A stretch of 64,000 bases of DNA. It comes from Amphibalanus amphitrite (Eukaryota; Arthropoda; Thecostraca; Balanomorpha; Balanidae). The notes beneath the pieces are model-generated. The model ran no database searches, had not been told where the DNA came from, and was given only the letters and a program-made list of their open reading frames with translations. Of the stretch, positions 1 to 11,298 are shown piece after piece. Every line of letters begins with the position of its first letter. Position 1 is the stretch's first letter. The DNA is taken from assembly GCF_019059575.1 (NCBI RefSeq), contig NW_024881560.1, forward strand, positions 1 to 64,000. The letters are read 5' to 3'. The position numbers and the translations under genes are program-made.

Positions 1-571
1 GATGAGTTCAGGGTCGAGGCCAGGTCAAGGTCAGGTCAAGTGAGGTCAAATTTCGAAGTTGATTGTTTTATACCTACTTACAAATTCCTAACCTAAGACC
101 TTCAAATTGAGTAAAAGCGGCTTCCTCTCGAAACGGGCAATACGCTACTTTTCCCGCAAAACTCCATGTAGATCAACGTTCGAACGATTAGGGGGTCCAA
201 TCAGGGGGATACACCATTGGCCTTAGATAAAATCAGAGAAAACTGTTCAGAAAGAGGTTTAGAAGAGCTATCAAAGGCGTTTTCCGGCGTTATAGCTCTG
301 TTCGTTCCAGATTTATGCGTTAATTGGTCAAAGTGTTGAAAAAGGCGAAATTGATCTTGGGTGACCTCTAGTGACCTGACTTTAAGTTTGACACCGAAGT
401 ATTTTCGTCGTAATTTCTATTTTATTTTTGTCTTTCCCATGCCGCCCTCCGCGTGTCGCTACGTGGCCCGGGAGCCGAGCTAAGCGGGTGACGTTGAAGC
501 ACTCCTCGGTCAGACGAAGGTGGTGACGAGCAACGTCTCGGCGAGGGCTTAGGGCTATCTGCTATTCTAAG
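1..571 (-). repeat. Truncated AGGTCA-rich interspersed repeat, cut by window edge
   Basis: This stretch is an inverted relative of 18127-19520. Both share the segment from the 'caccaaagtattttcg'-like motif to the 'ctctcgaaacgggcaatac' motif. It contains several AGGTCA half-sites in tandem (1-60). It also contains a single TTAA at 382-385, which corresponds to the point where the relative at 18.3 kb carries an extra 0.9-kb element, so this copy is the unoccupied site. No coding potential is seen. Confidence 0.6.
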
Positions 572-1735
572 TTAAACCCGCGCCCTGGTGGGGTCTGCTT
601 ATAACGCGACCTGGTGGGGGGGAGGGGGGGCTATTCCCCCCCTTCTCGTATCTCCGAAACTAGTGGACGGATCTGCAAAATGCAAACGCCGTTCGAATGC
701 CCTATCAAATTTGTCGTGCGAAATCAATCTGTCGAGGGAAATCTAACTTTATTGACCTCGGGTCACCGATGACGTCACAGGTCAGGTCAAAGATAAAATG
801 TTGTGCCGTTCACGGGTCTGCTAGGGAATGCGCTATAACATCGAGTACAACGCATTTTATCGAAAATCAGCGATTAGGCATTAGCTGCCTAGTACCTACA
901 GATGTTGCTATGAGAGGTCACTGGTAATACCAGGTCAGGTCACCAAGGGTCAGCATATGAACCGAATTTTACTAGGGCTGTTCGACGCATGTTTTATGGC
1001 CAATTTTTCACTTTCAGCTCAATGGTGTTGGTTATAAACCATCAGGTACGGTTTAGGTCACTTCCAGGTTGAGGTCAGGTCAATGTCAGGTCAAGAAAGG
1101 TCAAATTTCAAAGTTGATTTTTTACATAATAGGTATGGGTACTGATTGGATGCAGCTCGTCACGGCGAGTCTAATGGTGGTCTTTGTTTTGCGCTACATG
1201 GTCTAGAATTGCTAAAAATTGAGTTTGAAAATTTGACGTCATCAATTTTGAACAGTTTTTTCGCTATAACTTGGCCAAAAAAGAGGTATCGATGTAAAAA
1301 TTGGTATGTGAATTGAAGTCAGTAAGGGATATCACGTATTTTCTTTTTTCGAAACTCGAAAAACGTTTTTGATTTTTTGCTATTATATTCAAAACTAGTT
1401 TTATTTTATTTTTGGAGGTAAAAATTCAAAAATTTCAAAAGTTTGAGATGGTAAGTTTGAAGCCCTAGTAATTCTACACCTTGTATGTCTTGAACGTTTT
1501 TCTGTATTTTCAAAGCTATAGGCCTGACAGCTCTTCCCACGAAACCTTTTTTCGGGTCGAAAACGGCCGAACATGACGTCACTCTGACATCATTTGCGGC
1601 CAATCTATCACAGCCTTTGGAAAAGTTTTGGTCACAATGTGTAAAATTGATGCCCCGGAGGGTACTGAAAGTTTGGTGACGATTGGCGCAGCAGTTCTGG
1701 AGATATATCGAAAAGTCTGGAGTCTGGTTTATATT
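572..1735 (+). mobile_element. TTAA-type non-autonomous element, subfamily D, right end lost
   Basis: It begins with TTAA followed by ACCCGCGCCCTGGTGGGG and a G-run/C-run pair at 615-643. The same arrangement is found at 4533, and the interiors of the two copies align through the AGGTCA clusters and the 'gctataacttggcc' segment. The right terminus is not recognisable near 1735, so this copy looks truncated. There is no intact gene, only short chance open frames. Assignment to the piggyBac-like TTAA group rests on the family, not on this copy alone. Confidence 0.5.
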
Positions 1736-1984
1736 TCGCCGAACCTATCGGTTTCCTACATACGACCCACCTGAAGAAATGACGACCGCACTGTTTCGTC
1801 CCTAATTAAGCTAAAATTCGCAGGAAAAAAGGTGCGTACGTCACTACGAGCCACAGCGACTGGTATATGATTTTAGCACTCGCACGTATAGGAAGGGATC
1901 GAACGGATTTAGCCCCCGCTCGGTTTTTTACTTATAACTCGCGCAAAAAAACGGCTATCTCTACAAAACTTTCGGTATCCTCGT

Positions 1985-3007
1985 GTTGATCAATTTCAGG
2001 TCACAGGGCACTTCAAGTGACCTAACCTCATAAAAAATTCAATGCCTGCCATAGCTACACCGAGAAACCGATCACTTTGAAACTTTCAGTGATTGATGAG
2101 AGCATCACTATATACAAAAATTTCATCTCGAAATTTATATATCGGGCACCTAAGGTCATGTCAATTTTGCGACCTCCACATTGTAAGTCAATGGAGAAAA
2201 TTGAAAGGCGCCTCTTTTGGACGAACGTCACTAATCACTCTAAAGCACTAAATTGATTAACATTAAAATGACACCCGTGACCCCAGTTTATGCCCTAAGG
2301 TCATTTCAGGTCACGTATGTCGCATGGTACTCAACGGTTTTTAACGAATAACTTTTGATAGAGGCATGCTAGAGCAATGAAAACGCCGTCAATGATACGG
2401 ACCAACTGATATGCAGCATGACACCTTCCGGTCAGGTCATGACCTCGACCTGAGGTCAGATTTTAAATTTGACCTTCCAAGGTCAACTTGTAGTTCATTC
2501 GATGGGTCTTAACGAGGGCAACACGAATCACGATGCCAGCAAAAGTAAGCTCGAGCAAGATTTGAGTCAAAAATTATTGCAGACAAACTGTTCCCGCAAA
2601 AATCGTCTATTCAGGCAGTTTGTGCCCGCTGCAGGCAAAACCGTTGACCTTAGGTTAAATCTTAGAGACGTACCTATTCTGAAGGAGCGCTAATAGGGCT
2701 ATCAAATGCGCTCTTCAGGAGCGCTGTAGCTCTATTGGTTTCAGAGTTAGGCGTCAGCTTCTTGAAAGTTATCGACATTCGACCTGAAAATCGGCGAAAT
2801 TTGGCATTCAATTACCTCTGGCGACCTGACCTTTGACCTGACCAAAAATGTGACCGAAGTAATTTTGTCATTATTTTTGACGCTCTTTCGAACGTCGCCT
2901 TCCCCGTATCGTTACGCGGCCCAGCAGCCGAGGTAAAAAGGGGGTGTTCTAACCCCCCCCCCCCCCAGGGCGTGGAAATCCAGGACCCCCAGCGGGGCAC
3001 GGGTTAA
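1985..3007 (-). mobile_element. TTAA-type element, family A, 5'-truncated inverted copy
   Basis: Its sequence follows 60340-61428 closely, including the stretch 'gacgctctttcgaac', a G-run/C-run hairpin at 2938-2967 and the terminal GGGTTAA at 3001-3007. The opposite end is missing. It is one of four family A copies in the window (others at 6676, 12250 and 60233). AGGTCA and TGACCT half-sites are frequent. It is not protein coding. Confidence 0.6.
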
Positions 3008-3152
3008 GTGAAGGCTAGTAGGGCCACCAAAGTTTGCAGTTCGCACGCTTCTCATTATATCAATTTTTGCGCATCCTGACGAATAAAAAGGGTGGAGACC
3101 CCAACAGAAAAGCCGAAAATAACAAGTGACGTCATGCCCGGTATTCCTATCA

Positions 3153-4354
3153 TTAACCCGGCCGGGCCCGGGGGGGGGGGGTAATCCCAACCACCGCAGC
3201 CCGGGGGGGGGCGTTTTTCGCCCCCCCCCCTGTCTAACTCCGTAAATAAGGGAGCTACGGAAACAAAAGCGATACCAAACGAAAGGTCCCTACGAGACGA
3301 TTCTAATGCACCTAAAATTTTTGACCTCAGGTCAATTTTCAAGGTCAGAGGTCAAGGTCAAAGGCCAAAACCGGCACATGTGTAGTGATCTCAAAGTAAG
3401 CCTTCTAGAGGACGGCAGGCTGCATCAAACCGGCAAAATTGGGTGTCAAACGAAAGAAGAGAATCTGAGAATTCTGAAAATGTGCTCCAAATCAAAGGTC
3501 AAGGTCAAGGTCACGCTCAAAATTGACCTCAAACTTGGCACTTTTTCGCACATCTTGCGTGCTAACTTCCAAGATGTTTTGAAATGTTTTGAGGCTTATC
3601 AGTTCCCTATTTGTGGTTCATCTTACGATACAAGGCTGCTCAAAGGTCAAGGTCACAGAAGAGTATCCCTGCTAGAGGCTATTTCACTGATTCAAGTTAG
3701 TAATAATAAATAAGACAATTTTGCCATCCGGAAGCTCTAAATGAAGGCTTAGAGGAAAATAGATGCCAGATTCGTGATCAGCGGGTACAAATCCATCATA
3801 GACGACCTTTCATGTGTCAAGGTCAACCAGAGGTCATTCGAGGTCACATGAGGTCAACATGAAACTTGACCTTTTCCGACCAAAATATATATCATTCGAC
3901 GCGGCTTGACAAGGCGAATGCGATGGTACCACTGCCGTAGCTCTAGGACCATTTTTGTCGAAGTTATTTGCGAAAAACTAAAACCACATTTCGGGGTCGT
4001 TGACCTGACCTCTGACCTCAGGTCACCAAAACTATTTTTTCTATTTTTCTCTAGGTCAAACGCTACACAGCCGTGCTCGTAATTTGTCTTTATCTCTAAA
4101 ACTCTATTTTAGTAGCTATTTGAAGTTTGCGTCTGTGACGCCGAAGTTTGCCGTGCAGGGGTCTAGAAAAATGGACCTTGTGACATCATCAAGGGGGTTA
4201 GGTCCAAATTTTTTACTTCAGAAGATGTCAAATTGATGGGAGAAAAGGTACTGAAAGTTTCGCCTTCCTATCCCTAAGCGTTCGGGAGTTATCGCAAATA
4301 TTCGCCAGGGGGGGGGCGAAAAACGCCCCCCCCCCCCGGGCCCGCGAGGGTTAA
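3153..4354. mobile_element. TTAA-flanked non-autonomous element (family L)
   Basis: It opens with TTAACCCGGCCGGGCCCGGG (3153-3172) and closes with CCCGGGCCCGCGAGGGTTAA (4335-4354), giving inverted ends inside TTAA. Runs of G and C at 3170-3232 and 4311-4338 can fold back. The interior carries many AGGTCA half-sites, including 3348-3376 and 3495-3512. It encodes no recognisable protein and would depend on a transposase made elsewhere. Its right TTAA is shared with the next element. Confidence 0.65.
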
Positions 4355-4532
4355 CCCGCGCCCCGCTGGGGGGTGGCAAATATGCCCCCCCCCCCATTCT
4401 CCTTCAATATCTTTTAAGCACGGTAGGCCAGCAACGTCAAATTTCAGTAGGTACCTTATCATACATCAATTTGACATGTTTCCTGAAAATTTTAGCGAAA
4501 TCTGTCGGATTTTTTTTTTGCGAAAATGTCGT
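4351..4532 (-). mobile_element. Left part of an inverted family I element, split by a later insertion
   Basis: The sequence from TTAACCCGCGCCCCGCTGGG is the reverse complement of the right end of the element that finishes at 11302. The match continues up to 'gcgaaaatg' near 4529. It resumes after 6359 with 'tgacgtcat' and runs to about 6650. The intervening 1.8 kb is therefore a later insertion. Confidence 0.55.
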
Positions 4533-6359
4533 AACCCGCGCCCCTCTGGGGTCTGTGTATAACACGCCCCACTGGGGGGGGGGGGCTATTCATAGCCCCC
4601 CTCCTAACTCCGAAACTACTAGGCCGATCGTCAACATTCAAACGGCATTTGATAGCTCCGGAAAAACTGTCGAACTCGAGACCTCGAGGTCACCGATGAC
4701 GTCACAGGTCAGGTCAAAGTAAACATTATCGATATTTGGCTTGTTCACTTTTTGGGCTCTGCCTGCCGTCTTACAAATCAGATCAGGCTGATTTTTGGTT
4801 TACACACTCGTGAACAGATGCTTTAGGTACCCTGAGGGTATGAAACTTGTACTTTGGTTTTCAGGTCAGGGTCAGGTCATCATAGGTCACGGAAATCTTA
4901 TGTCATAAGTCGGTCACGTGACACATGTTTTATGGTCCATTTAGGCCATAGATTTCGAATTCGGTGTCGCATGTGTCATTTGAGGCCATTTTCATCTGAA
5001 TATAGCTGAGGTCAGGTCACTTCCAGGTAAAAAAGGTCAAATTTCAAAGTTGAAATTTTTCAACCAAAAACATTTCTATCGAATGCAGTTTGAGCTCAGG
5101 AACACGATGGTGCTATTTATATTGGTGTACAATGTCAAATTCGTACAGAAAATTGATTTGAAGAAATTAAAATTGTGAAATTTTTACGGAGCGAGCGAAG
5201 CGAGCGTAGTCTTTGTTTAACGGAAATTTCTGAGTATGAGCGGCCGGCCGGCCGTGCGGACGCTTTTGCGAGGTTTATATCTCAGCAATTACTTGACCGA
5301 TTTACACGCAGTAATTTTTGTAGGGTAGCTTCATTCCTTCTACCAAGTATTGGACTATTCCCGATGCATGTATGTGACCCCTTATGCACGTGCCACGTGC
5401 AAAACGAAGAGGTGTCCGTTTTGTAATTGTTGCAATATCTCGGTAACTACTTGGCTGATTGCGCTGAAAGTTGGCATGTAGGTAGGCACCCACTAGGCAC
5501 TGCATATCCATGTGCCAGAGTTGGGGTGCTGCTGCACGTGCAGGGGTCGTTTCCAGATGTCGAGAATGGCTGGACCGATGGCGCTCAAATTTGGTACACG
5601 GTTAGGGACCAGTTAGTAGGGTTCCGTGCACAAGTAGTTGGGACCCATTTTGCACGTGCGCACGTGCAGGATGCCGCTCCTAGATCTCGAGGACGGCTGG
5701 GCCGATTGTGCTCAAATTTGGCACATCGCTAGAAACCGGTCAGTTGGGTGCCGTGCACAAGTGAGTTGGAGGTACCCCCTCGAAATTTCGCACGTGCAAG
5801 ACTCACCCCCTCGCTCGCTCCGTTAGTCGCCCCAAAAGGCGCTATACCTACTGGTGACTACAATGCGTATAACTTGGCCATTTTTGAAGATATCTGGCTA
5901 AAACTTGCTAGAGTAAGTTATAAGCATACCTATGTTCTATCATAAATATTCCTTTTTTTCAAAAGTCAATTTTTTTAAAGATAATACAAATTTTGAATTT
6001 TATTGTAAACAATTTTCAAAATATTCAAAATTTTGAAAATTAAAGATAGCAGTTTGATAGCTCAGTCCATTCTGAGTCCTATCATGCAAAGAAATTTGAT
6101 CTAGCTTAAAAACAGCTCTTGGGAGCGATTCCCGTGGTTCCATGTTTTGCGTCGAAATCAGCCGAACATGACGTTATCTGACGTCATTTCCGGCCGGCCT
6201 ATTATAGATACGAAGCTCAAATTTTGACACAAGGTGTCAAATTGATGCAGCCGAAGGTACTGAAAGTTTGGCGGCGATACGTCAAGCGGTTTAGAAGTTA
6301 TTGCAGAAAAACGGAGGGCGGCTATGAATAGCCCCCCCCCCCCCGTGGGCGCGGGTTAA
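4533..6359 (+). mobile_element. TTAA-type element, subfamily D, nested insertion
   Basis: The left end is TAACCCGCGCCCCTCTGGGG and the right end is GTGGGCGCGGGTTAA (6345-6359). It interrupts a family I copy. Its interior contains AGGTCA clusters (4700-4716, 4860-4890, 5015-5045), and it is itself interrupted by an E-box-rich repeat at 5189-5852. This gives three nesting levels. There is no transposase gene. Confidence 0.55.
5189..5852 (+). repeat. E-box-rich interspersed repeat (family C), copy 1
   Basis: It starts with GAGCGAGCGAAGCGAGCG and ends with a CGCTCGCTCC segment followed by 'gccccaaaaggcgc'. The interior holds degenerate tandem units of roughly 110-120 bp, each with an 'acggctgggccgattg'-like core and a CACGTG hexamer, in places doubled as GCACGTGCGCACGTGC (5655-5670). 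It is related to 13711-15559 and 40880-41770. No gene is present; open frames through it are by-products of the repeat. Confidence 0.6.
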
Positions 6360-6675
6360 TGACGTCATATTACATTTTCGCTTCAACAACTGAAAAACTT
6401 CAAACGCCTCTAAGTTCCTCAGTTTTTAAGGAATTGTGACGTTACAAAGAAACCATGAACGTGATTCCACCTTGTTTTTAAAATTAATTTTATTTTTATT
6501 TGGATTTTGGCCCACTGTTTGTTGGCACCCACTAAACTGTTTGGGGAAAATCATTAGGTATAAAATCCCAAAATTTGCAATTATTGAAAAACGTCATGCA
6601 TGTTAGATACCTAAATAGTATCTGTGCACCTTAATTCTAATTAAAAAAAAAACTGTTCAAAAATTAAGGAGTTAG
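6360..6675 (-). mobile_element. Right part of the split family I element
   Basis: This continues the inverted family I copy begun at 4351. It is the reverse complement of about 10980-11100, including the 'gttacgtcttgattcc' region. It decays before the next TTAA element at 6676. Confidence 0.45.
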
Positions 6676-8771
6676 TTAACTCGCGCCGGGCTGGTGCTCC
6701 GCGACTTCCACGCCGGGCCGGGGGGGGGTGTCTGAACACCCCCGTCTAACTCGGCTCCTGGGTAATGCAGCGACACGCGGTAAGCGGCATTCGATAGAGC
6801 GTCAAAAATATAGGCGGATTTTTGGGTCAGGTCAAAGGTCAGGCCGCCAGAGATCATCAAAGGTCAAATGTAGTCCATTTAAACAGTTTTGGAAACTGCC
6901 AACGGCTAACTCGGGAACCAATAGAGCTACAGCGCCGCGGAAAAGCGCATTCGAAAGCCCTTTTACAGACCTTTCTGAGAATTGTTCTCAGATTTGACCT
7001 CAGGTCAACGGTTTAGCCTCCAGAGGGCAAAAACAGTAAAAATAGCAGTTTTTCACGAAAATGGTTTTTCGTCAATAACTTTTGACTCTGGAGAGCCACG
7101 ACATTACTTTTGGCAGCATCGTGTTTCTCTCGTCGAGACGCGTCGAATGAAGTATTTGTTGACCTTGAAAGGTCATTTTGAAAATTTGACCTCAGGTCAA
7201 GGTCATGACCTGACCGAAAAGGGTCATGTTGCATATCAGTCGATCCATATCGTCGACCTGAACACATCTGACGTGTTGTCACCGCTCTAGCGCGTCTCTA
7301 TCAAAAGTTATAGCAAAAGAAACTGCTGGTGACCGTTAACATGACCTCAGGGGCACACACAGGGGTCACAGATGCATTTTTCCGATTCAGTGTGTCATGT
7401 TTACCTATGAATCGATGTTTCAGAGGGTCTTGAACATCATTCGTCCAAAAGAGGCGCATTTCAATTTTCTCCCATTGACTTATGGGTAATGGAGAGGTCG
7501 CAAAATCGACCTGACCTTATGTCACCGACATCAAAATTCTGAGATATACATTTTCATGGTGTGTCAAAAGTGGAAATAGCCGCCCGGCTTTAGTTCGCCA
7601 GCCTTGTCAATAGATGGCAGTACCACAATATGGGCAGCGGATCGTGCAATTGACGTCAAATTTTCGTTATCTGCTAAGAATTGAATGGCGGATCTTTTCA
7701 TGCAAGAATCAAGTAAATCGGTCCACGACTTTTCTAGCAACAGAGATATGAAGTCAAACACCCTGCCAGAGCGGCGGCGCGGCGGCCGGCGGCAGCCGTT
7801 ACGCGCCGCCTGGGAGACTGGCGGCGCTGAACGGTTCCGAATTCGCACTGCACTAAAACCTGTTAACTGCTTGGAATAGTTATTATAGCAAAATTTTCAT
7901 TCAAGTGAGGAATAACCAAGGGCAGGAAGTATGTATGCTTGTGTGCGTACTATGTAAGCCAAGAAACTGCATTAGCAGATACTCGCTAAAATTAGATCCA
8001 GCCAAGTCCAAACGCATTCCAGGTGATGTGCTTCTGATGGGTCAACAATATTTATCGTTCGAGGGCGGATACAGTTTTAAAAATACAAAAAATATTTTTG
8101 CACAGCTCTATTCCTTGAATAATTCTATTCAACGCCTCATTCCTAGTTAAGCGAATTAGCCCACCCTGGTTGAATAAATAAGGCGATTTCGCCACAAGGT
8201 CGGGGAAAACCGACCAAAAACGGCCGCGCTCAACGTTAATTTGGGCATGCAGACTCTTAAAAACTCGCATTGGGCGGGTAGGGTTTCCCAGGTATTGACT
8301 CCAAAACACCGTATTCGGCTCCCGAATATGTCCAAGTGACCCGCCTCGTTCCTAGTTAAGGTCTAATTAGATCAAGTGACTCATAGGGAGCGAAAAGGCG
8401 ACAAAAAGCATGAATTTCCCTATGGCGGCGGGCTGCCGGGTTGCCAGACGGCGCACCGGCTATTTCCACTTTTGACACACCATGTGTACCTACATATTGT
8501 TTCTCTTATCAATCGCTGAAAGTTTCAAGACGATCGTTCAGTCGGTGTAGCTATGACGAGGATTGAAACTTTTTTTCTGAGGTGAGGTCACTTGACCTGA
8601 GCTGGTGACCTGACCTTGAGAGCCCTGGGCTGAAATTTTCACAACATGTGCGGAAAAGATGCATTAACGAATGTGCCAAAAACGGCGGCGCGAGCGCCGC
8701 CGTTTTTGAGATATCTGCGAAAAACCGCAGGGAGGGGGGTGTTCAAGCACCCCCGGCCCGGCGCGGGTTAA
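6676..8771 (+). mobile_element. TTAA-flanked family A element carrying an internal insertion
   Basis: The left end is TTAACTCGCGCCGGGCTGG and the right end is CCGGCCCGGCGCGGGTTAA, so the inverted ends lie inside TTAA. Without the 7559-8480 insertion the copy would be about 1.17 kb, the same size as the intact family A copies at 12250 and 60233. The interior has paired AGGTCA half-sites at 6826-6866, 7170-7216 and 8580-8620. It is non-coding. Confidence 0.65.
7559..8480. mobile_element. Unclassified DNA transposon with GTGTGTCAAAAG ends
   Basis: The left terminus GTGTGTCAAAAGTGGAAATA is matched in reverse at 8457-8480. CATG lies on both outer sides, as either a 4-bp duplication or an extension of the inverted ends. 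Other family A copies lack this block, which shows it is a later insertion. The interior is unlike its surroundings: it has almost no AGGTCA and includes a GC-rich stretch near 7770-7830. It has no recognisable transposase. The superfamily is undetermined. Confidence 0.6.
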
Positions 8772-9418
8772 ATTCTTATTACGTTACAACACAAGAAATT
8801 TTCAAAATAATTGGAATTTCTAGACCTCGTACGGGAACAAAAACGGAACCAATCGATTCGTCGTGAAAATTGCAGCAGATTGACACCTTTTTAGGTCTTA
8901 ACAAGCAACCTTAAATTTGAACTCACTTCACCTGACCTTGGCCAAATATCGACCTGGCATTAATCCAAATGTGGTCCATATAACTAATTGAGTGTGCCCA
9001 TTGAATTCTATGAAAAAATTACCTACAAAACAAGTATCAGACATGTCCTATTCTATATTTTACTTTCGGTGACCTGACCTGACCTAACCTTGACCTTTGA
9101 ATGACATTGTATGCAACAAATCTTGTCTTGGTAGCCTAAGGACAAGTTATGGGTAATCAATCTCAGTCCATTCATCGTCAAATGCGCTCCAAAGTCGATA
9201 ATGTAGATGCTTACATTTTGTACTCTTGACCTGACCTTGACATGACCTCGGAATTACTTAAGCAAAAATTATTTGACCCCAAACTCCAAAGGTCTGCCTT
9301 GTTGAGATCTTTCGAGTGCCACTTTCCCCGTCTTTCTACGACCTTGTTTCGGAAGTTATACCGAGGGTAAGCAGAATATGCCCCTTCCCCCTAGCTGGGC
9401 GCGTACATGGCTGCGGGT
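8772..9418 (-). repeat. Inverted partial copy of family I
   Basis: This block is the reverse complement of parts of 9500-9900. For example, the 'ggtagcctaagg' and 'tgagtgtgcccattgaattc' segments recur inverted there. Together they make an imperfect long inverted repeat around 9.45 kb. It ends with GCGGGTTA near 9413-9420. No coding region is seen. Confidence 0.5.
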
Positions 9419-10064
9419 TATTTTTGTGGCCGTATTCACATTCGAAGTTTACTCCTGATGCTCGCCCGGCGCCACGCAGACGGCGCCACGGCCACAGAGG
9501 TCAGGTCAAGGTCAGGTCAAGGGTACAAAATGCAAGTTTCTACAGTATCGGCGTTGCACCGTGGCGTAGTTGCCGAAGAATGGACGGAGACTGATTGCCT
9601 AAAACGTGTTCTTAGGCTACCAAGACAATATTCGTTGCATACAATATCATTCAAAGGTCAAGGTCAAGGTCAGGTCAGGTCAGGTCACCAAAAACAAAAT
9701 ATAGAAAAGGGCATGTGCGACACATGTTTTATGGGTCATTTTATTCATAGAATTCAATAGGCACACTCAATAAGTGATATGGACCACCTCTGGATGAATT
9801 TCTGGTCGAGGTCAGGTCAAAGTCAGGTCAAGTGTGGTCAAATTTTGAAGTTGGTTGTTTAGGCCTAAATAGTGTCTATCTGGTGTAGTTTTTCACGGCA
9901 AATCGAATGGTGCTATTTTTGTTTTCGTACGAGGTCTAGGACTTAAAAAAAAGTTTCAAAAAATATGTGTCGTGACGTCATAAAATTTTGAATAACTCCC
10001 ACATTTTCAACCGATTCTTCTGAAAATTGGTATGTAGGTGCACATAGACCACTTCTCAGACATA

Positions 10065-10868
10065 CAGGGTGATCCAAAAAATTTGGAACCCCTAACTTAA
10101 AATGTCCATAAGTCCGAAAGTGTTCACTTTATTGACAAATTGCGAACACCACTAGAAAAGCCATTAAATCCTCTAAAAATCACGTCAAATTGGTGCATGT
10201 ATGTTGTAAAGCATTGGCACACTATTGGCTTTTGGAATGAGCGTCAGAAAACTGAGTGAAACGAAATCGCCAAATGTTAACAATGCGCTGAAATCCGTTA
10301 GCACTCTATCTGTTGTCTTTTTGCGAATAACACCACATCCAAATTCAATTTTATTACATAAAAGTTTACACAGAAGCACAGAGTAGAACAGATACACGCG
10401 TTCTAGCTTCCGCTGTTCATCCCTGCCATGTGCTCAACGCGAGCTCCGTGGGCCGTCACGCAGGCCTGCAGTTGCTTGGGGACAGCTCCGACTGCGCGGA
10501 CCAGCAGTCTCTGGGACAACTGGTCCCAGCAGGTCGTCAGCCTCGGTCAGCCTTTCCTTTCCTTACAATAGCACGTGAATGAACTACTTTTATTCATGAA
10601 CCTCCAACAAGCGACATGGTCAGAATAGCAAACCGTCAATCACTGATTTGCGCATAATGTTCAAAACCGTTTCACTGAGTTTCGTGACACAAATTTTATA
10701 GGCATATGTCTAGGGTAATATTTATATTAATAATCAAGTCCAATCAACTTGGTTTTATAGAAAATTGAACGCTCTTTCTAATGGTGCTTGGAATTTGTCA
10801 ATAAAGTGAAAATTTTCTGACTTACAGACATTTTAAGTTAGGGGTTCCAATTTTTTTGGATCACCCTG
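10065..10868. mobile_element. Short Tc1/mariner-superfamily element with TA duplication
   Basis: The ends are CAGGGTGATCCAAAAAATTT and its reverse complement (mismatched at a few bases), and the inverted match extends for about 45 bp. TA flanks both sides. The uninterrupted relative at 62.37 kb has a single TA at the equivalent place, so the filled and empty sites are both present in the window. At 804 bp it is too short for a full transposase and keeps only a C-terminal remnant. Confidence 0.8.
10403..10530 (-). pseudogene. Transposase C-terminal remnant (Tc1/mariner type)
   Basis: Reading the minus strand gives a frame with WDQLSQRLLVRAVGAVPKQL followed by QACVTAHGARVEH and a stop at 10403-10405. 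This resembles the usual end of Tc1/mariner transposases, where a short helix around 'P-K-R/Q-L' precedes an 'A-x-G-G/A' motif and the stop. No upstream catalytic domain is present. The fragment is non-functional but confirms the class of the surrounding element. Confidence 0.5.
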
Positions 10869-11298
10869 TATATTCCGTTTTTTCGATACACTCAAAATTT
10901 TGGATTTTATAATTATTTTCCCAAAAAAGTCAGTTTTTGAAGAAGAAATTGGGACATAATCCAAAATTTTCAAAAAACCGAGATAGCCATTTGAAAGACA
11001 AAGTAGAATCACGTATAACCTTTTTTGTTACGTCTTGATTCCTTTAAAAATGAAGATGTTAGCGGCGTTTGAAATTTTGCCGTTTTTTAAGGCGAAAATG
11101 GCGAACATGACGTCACTAAAACGTCATTTTCTCAAAAAAAAATTCCGACGGATTTCGCTCAAATTTTCAGGGAACGTGTCAAATGCATGTATGATAAGGT
11201 ACTGAACGTTTGACGTTGCTGGCGTAACGCTTTTAGAAGTTATTGGCGAAAAACGGGAAGGGGGCAGATTTTGCCCCCCCCCCCCAGCGGGGTGCGGG

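Noticed and set aside
3306-3713. A 135-codon plus-strand frame with KVKVKV-type repeats
   Set aside because: The repeats are AGGTCA half-sites read in frame (Lys-Val). It lies inside a non-autonomous TTAA element.
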